This document shows positions 18,929 through 20,954 of a stretch of 20,954 bases of DNA, one piece after another. This DNA is from Priapulus caudatus. Its lineage: Eukaryota > Priapulida > Priapulimorpha > Priapulimorphida > Priapulidae. The DNA lies in the NCBI RefSeq assembly GCF_000485595.1, contig NW_014578410.1, forward strand, positions 1 through 20,954. The letters are read 5' to 3'. Made by a program: the position numbers and the translations under genes. The notes under the pieces are model-generated. The model ran no database searches and was not told the DNA's origin. It was given only the letters and a program-made list of their open reading frames with translations. Every line of letters starts with the position of its first letter. Positions within the stretch are counted from its first letter, which is position 1.

Positions 18929-19307
18929 AATGTTTGTCTTTGGGCTGCTGCAAGCTCCTGGCAATCTTAGCAAATAAACTCCTGTAAGGAACTTTTTGCT
19001 AATTCACTGTAGTGTAAAGCAAGACAAAAGCAATTAGGTATGAGAAACTACAAACATTATTCTAGCGCTCTAGAATATAACAATTCAAAGACTTTCCATA
19101 TACAGGCATCTAATAAATGCTTCGCAATTCTGAATTCTGACAAAAATTATGTAATCTTCAAGCCGCTCATTTATGGTTTTTCTTCATGATAATTTCAATA
19201 TGCTGTACATGCACATATAGATCATGGCTAGTGATAGTTCAGTGACGTTCAACTTTATAATTGTTGTCAAACTAGTTCCTACTATTTTCCTAGTTGTTAC
19301 ATTCAAT
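18929..19307 (+). repeat. Spacer A of the higher-order array, with a private ~187-bp insert
   Basis: Shares with spacers B, C and D the ordered blocks GGCTGCTGCA.GCTCCTG, CTTAGCAAATAAACTC, TTCTTCATGAT, GTACATGC, AGATCATGGCTAGTGATAG, TTCAGTGACGTT, TTGTCAAAC and TACATTCAATAGAGGACC. Between about 18982 and 19168 it holds roughly 187 bases absent from the other spacers. It lacks the CAGGG-ended insertion found in B and D. Confidence 0.85.
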
Positions 19308-19493
19308 AGAGGACCATAAGTGTGTTTACTGAAAGAAAGACCATAGTGTGTTTACTGTAAGAAGACCTATCACGTGTGTTTACTGTCAGCGGGCCAATAG
19401 TGTGATTTACTGTGCAGAGGACCAATATTAGTCGTGTTTTCTGTAAGAGAACAAAGTGTGTTTACTGTAAGAGAGCCATAAGTGTGTTTACTA
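19308..19493 (+). repeat. 25-bp repeat, block B (~7 copies)
   Basis: Seven diverged units, with variants such as AGCGGGCCAATAG and ACCAATATTAGTCG. It ends GTGTGTTTACTAAAGGATG, the same type of junction as blocks C and D. Confidence 0.93.
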
Positions 19494-19986
19494 AAGGATG
19501 TTTCTCTGGCTGGCTGCAGCTCCTGCAAATCTTAGCAAATAAACTCTTATGGTTTGGCATTTTTTTTATGGTTAATAATTATTAAGCTTTCTCTCATAAA
19601 TCACTTCAAATGTTGTAGCAATGCAATAATGAGATCATGGCTAGTGATAGTTCAGGTGACGCAGGGCCCGTAGCGCTGCGGGGGGGGGCAAGGGCAGCTG
19701 CCGCCTAAGAATTTCGGAGGGCAAAACTAACAAAATAAATTGTTCTAGCTACAAGAGAATTTGTCGTAGTCACAATGAAGGATGTACATGTACTCAAATT
19801 GGCCTCAAATACCATCTCTCTACGATGCTACATAATATTTTGTGGGAGGAGTCCGGCCAGAACCGCACGTGTTTCAACACAAACTTGAATCCTGGATCCG
19901 CCACCGCCCCCCCGCCCTAGAATGTTGCTCAGCCTATGGCCTGGTGAGCGTTAAACTTTTTATTTTGTCAAACCCCTTACTATTCA
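19494..19986 (+). repeat. Spacer B of the higher-order array, interrupted by an insertion
   Basis: Has the same blocks as the other spacers. The insertion at 19661-19943 splits it at TTCAG(G)TGAC / GTGAGCGTTAAAC, where spacers A and C read TTCAGTGACGTT without interruption. Confidence 0.85.
19661..19943 (+). mobile_element. Nonautonomous DNA-transposon-like insertion in spacer B
   Basis: Begins near CAGGGCCCGTAGCGCTG with a run of nine G, then GGGCAGCTGCC and TTTCGGAGGGCAAAACTAAC. It ends in GC-rich sequence with CCTGGATCCGCCACC and finally CCTATGGCCTG. Both outer ends read CAGG inward. GTGAC (19656-19660) and GTGAG (19944-19948) flank it as a likely target duplication; the uninserted spacers hold a single GTGAC. 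No coding frame is present. Ends of the CAGNGGCGTAGCC and CAGTGGCGGATCCAGG types are common among animal nonautonomous DNA transposons. The superfamily is not determined. Confidence 0.7.
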
Positions 19987-20385
19987 ATAGAAGACCATAG
20001 TGTGTTTACTCTACTCCAGAGGACCTAATATAGTGTGTTTAGCTGTAAGAGGACCATAAGTGTGTTTTTACTGTAAGAAGACTCATCAAGTGTGTTTACT
20101 GAAAGAGGACATAGTGGTGTTTACTGTAAGGCGACAGTAGTGTGTTTACTGTAAGAAGACCATAGTGTGTTTACTGTAAGAAGACTTAGTGTGTTTACTG
20201 TAAGAGACAGAACCAATAGTGTGTTACTGTAAGAAGACCATAGTGTGTTTACTGTAAAGAGGACAATAGTTGTTTACTGTCAGAGGACGCATATTAGTGT
20301 GCTTACTGTATAAAGGACCACTAGTGTGTTTACTGTAAGAGGACCAATAGTGTGTTCTGTATGAGAACCATAGTGTGTTAGCAAA
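19987..20385 (+). repeat. 25-bp repeat, block C (~15 copies)
   Basis: The largest block, about 15 diverged units. Units with AGAAGACCATAG alternate irregularly with AGAGGACCATAG. It ends CATAGTGTGTTAGCAAAGATG at the junction with spacer C. Confidence 0.95.
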
Positions 20386-20574
20386 GATGTGGCCCTGGCT
20401 GCTGCAGCTCTGCAAATCTTAGCAAATAAACTCATATGGTTGCGTATGGTTAATACGCTATTAGGTTTTTCTTCATGATCACTTCAAATACTGTACATGC
20501 GAGACCATAGATATGGCTAGTGATGTTCAGTGACGTTGCTAACCTTTATATTTGTCAAACCGCTTACTATTCAA
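20386..20574 (+). repeat. Spacer C of the higher-order array (uninserted)
   Basis: The compact form of the spacer, about 190 bases: CTGGCTGCTGCAGCTC, CTTAGCAAATAAACTC, TTCTTCATGATCACTTCAAA, GATATGGCTAGTGAT, TTCAGTGACGTTG, TTTGTCAAACC, TATTCAATAGAGGACC. It serves as the empty-site reference for the insertion. Confidence 0.9.
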
Positions 20575-20733
20575 TAGAGGACCATAGGTGTGTTTAGCTG
20601 TCAGAGGACCATAGTGTGTTTACTGACAGAGGACGGCAATAGTGTGTTTACTGTAATAGGACCATTAGTGTGTTTACTGTAGAGGACCATAGTGTGTTTA
20701 CTGTAAGAGAACGCTTAGTGTGTTAGCTAAAGG
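20575..20733 (+). repeat. 25-bp repeat, block D (~6 copies)
   Basis: Six units, of which the second and fifth are close to consensus. It ends GTGTGTTAGCTAAAGGATG at the spacer junction. Confidence 0.93.
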
Positions 20734-20954
20734 ATGTTGCCCTGGGCTGTGCTGCAGCTCGCTGCAAATTTAGCAAATAAACCTATGTTTGCTTATGTTA
20801 ATAAGCTTATTAAGGTTTCCTTCATGATCACTTCAAAGTTGTACATGCAATAATAGATCATGGCAGTGATAGTTTCAGTGACTCAGGGACGTAGCCTGCG
20901 AAGGGGGGGCAAGGGGCAGCTGCCCCTAGATTTTGGAGGCAAACTAACAATAGA
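20734..20954 (+). repeat. Spacer D of the higher-order array, with insertion cut by the window edge
   Basis: Has the spacer blocks through TTTCAGTGAC at 20874-20882. From 20884 it enters CAGGGACGTAGCCTGCG, a G-run, GGGGCAGCTGCCCC and TTTTGGAGGCAAACTAACAA. That is the same insertion, at the same position and orientation, as in spacer B. The right part lies outside the window. Confidence 0.85.

Noticed and set aside
18782-20733. 25-bp repeats resembling a CRISPR array
   Set aside because: Units are directly adjacent without unique spacers, diverge strongly, and no cas-like genes are present. The sequence context is eukaryotic.

Overview
This window looks like noncoding, repeat-dominated nuclear DNA from a eukaryote, probably an invertebrate animal. 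That assignment is inference. It rests on the many microsatellites, two minisatellite families, several short terminal-inverted-repeat (TIR) elements, and the absence of any recognisable protein gene, rRNA or tRNA in 21 kb on either strand. I cannot name a species or phylum. No prokaryotic gene organisation is present.

Layout. 1-5.6 kb is AT-rich DNA with decayed interspersed repeats: a GACG-tailed repeat, a CAGGG-ended element, a hAT-like patch, a five-copy family here called R1, a ~470-bp foldback element inserted into one R1 copy, a degenerate telomere-like stretch, and a ~372-bp MITE-like element. 5.6-8.6 kb is mostly unassigned, with a perfect 44-bp palindrome, a second MITE-like element (6386-6672), an interrupted CAG/CTG patch, a TA microsatellite and a perfect 22-bp triplication. 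8.6-9.1 kb is a TG tract. 9.1-10.64 kb is unassigned. 10.64-11.36 kb is a purine (GA) tract. 11.36-13.86 kb is unassigned apart from a small GA tract. 13.86-17.44 kb is a 23-bp minisatellite of roughly 155 copies. 17.45-18.64 kb holds TTCG-type, CCT, TA and CA simple repeats. 18.78-20.95 kb is a higher-order array: blocks of a 25-bp repeat alternate with a conserved spacer, and every second spacer carries the same CAGGG-ended insertion. The array runs off the right edge.

The long open frames here (over 1,000 codons on the minus strand across 13.85-17.0 kb, and others in the TG and GA tracts) are by-products of repeats that lack stop codons. They are not annotated as genes. I found no operon, CRISPR array, defence system or gene-based system. 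The most informative features are structural: the alternating insertion in the 25-bp array, the 23-bp array that is stop-free in all three minus frames, the palindromes, and the nested R1/foldback region. Frequent single-base indels between repeat copies suggest either fast decay or residual long-read consensus error, so exact copy numbers are approximate.
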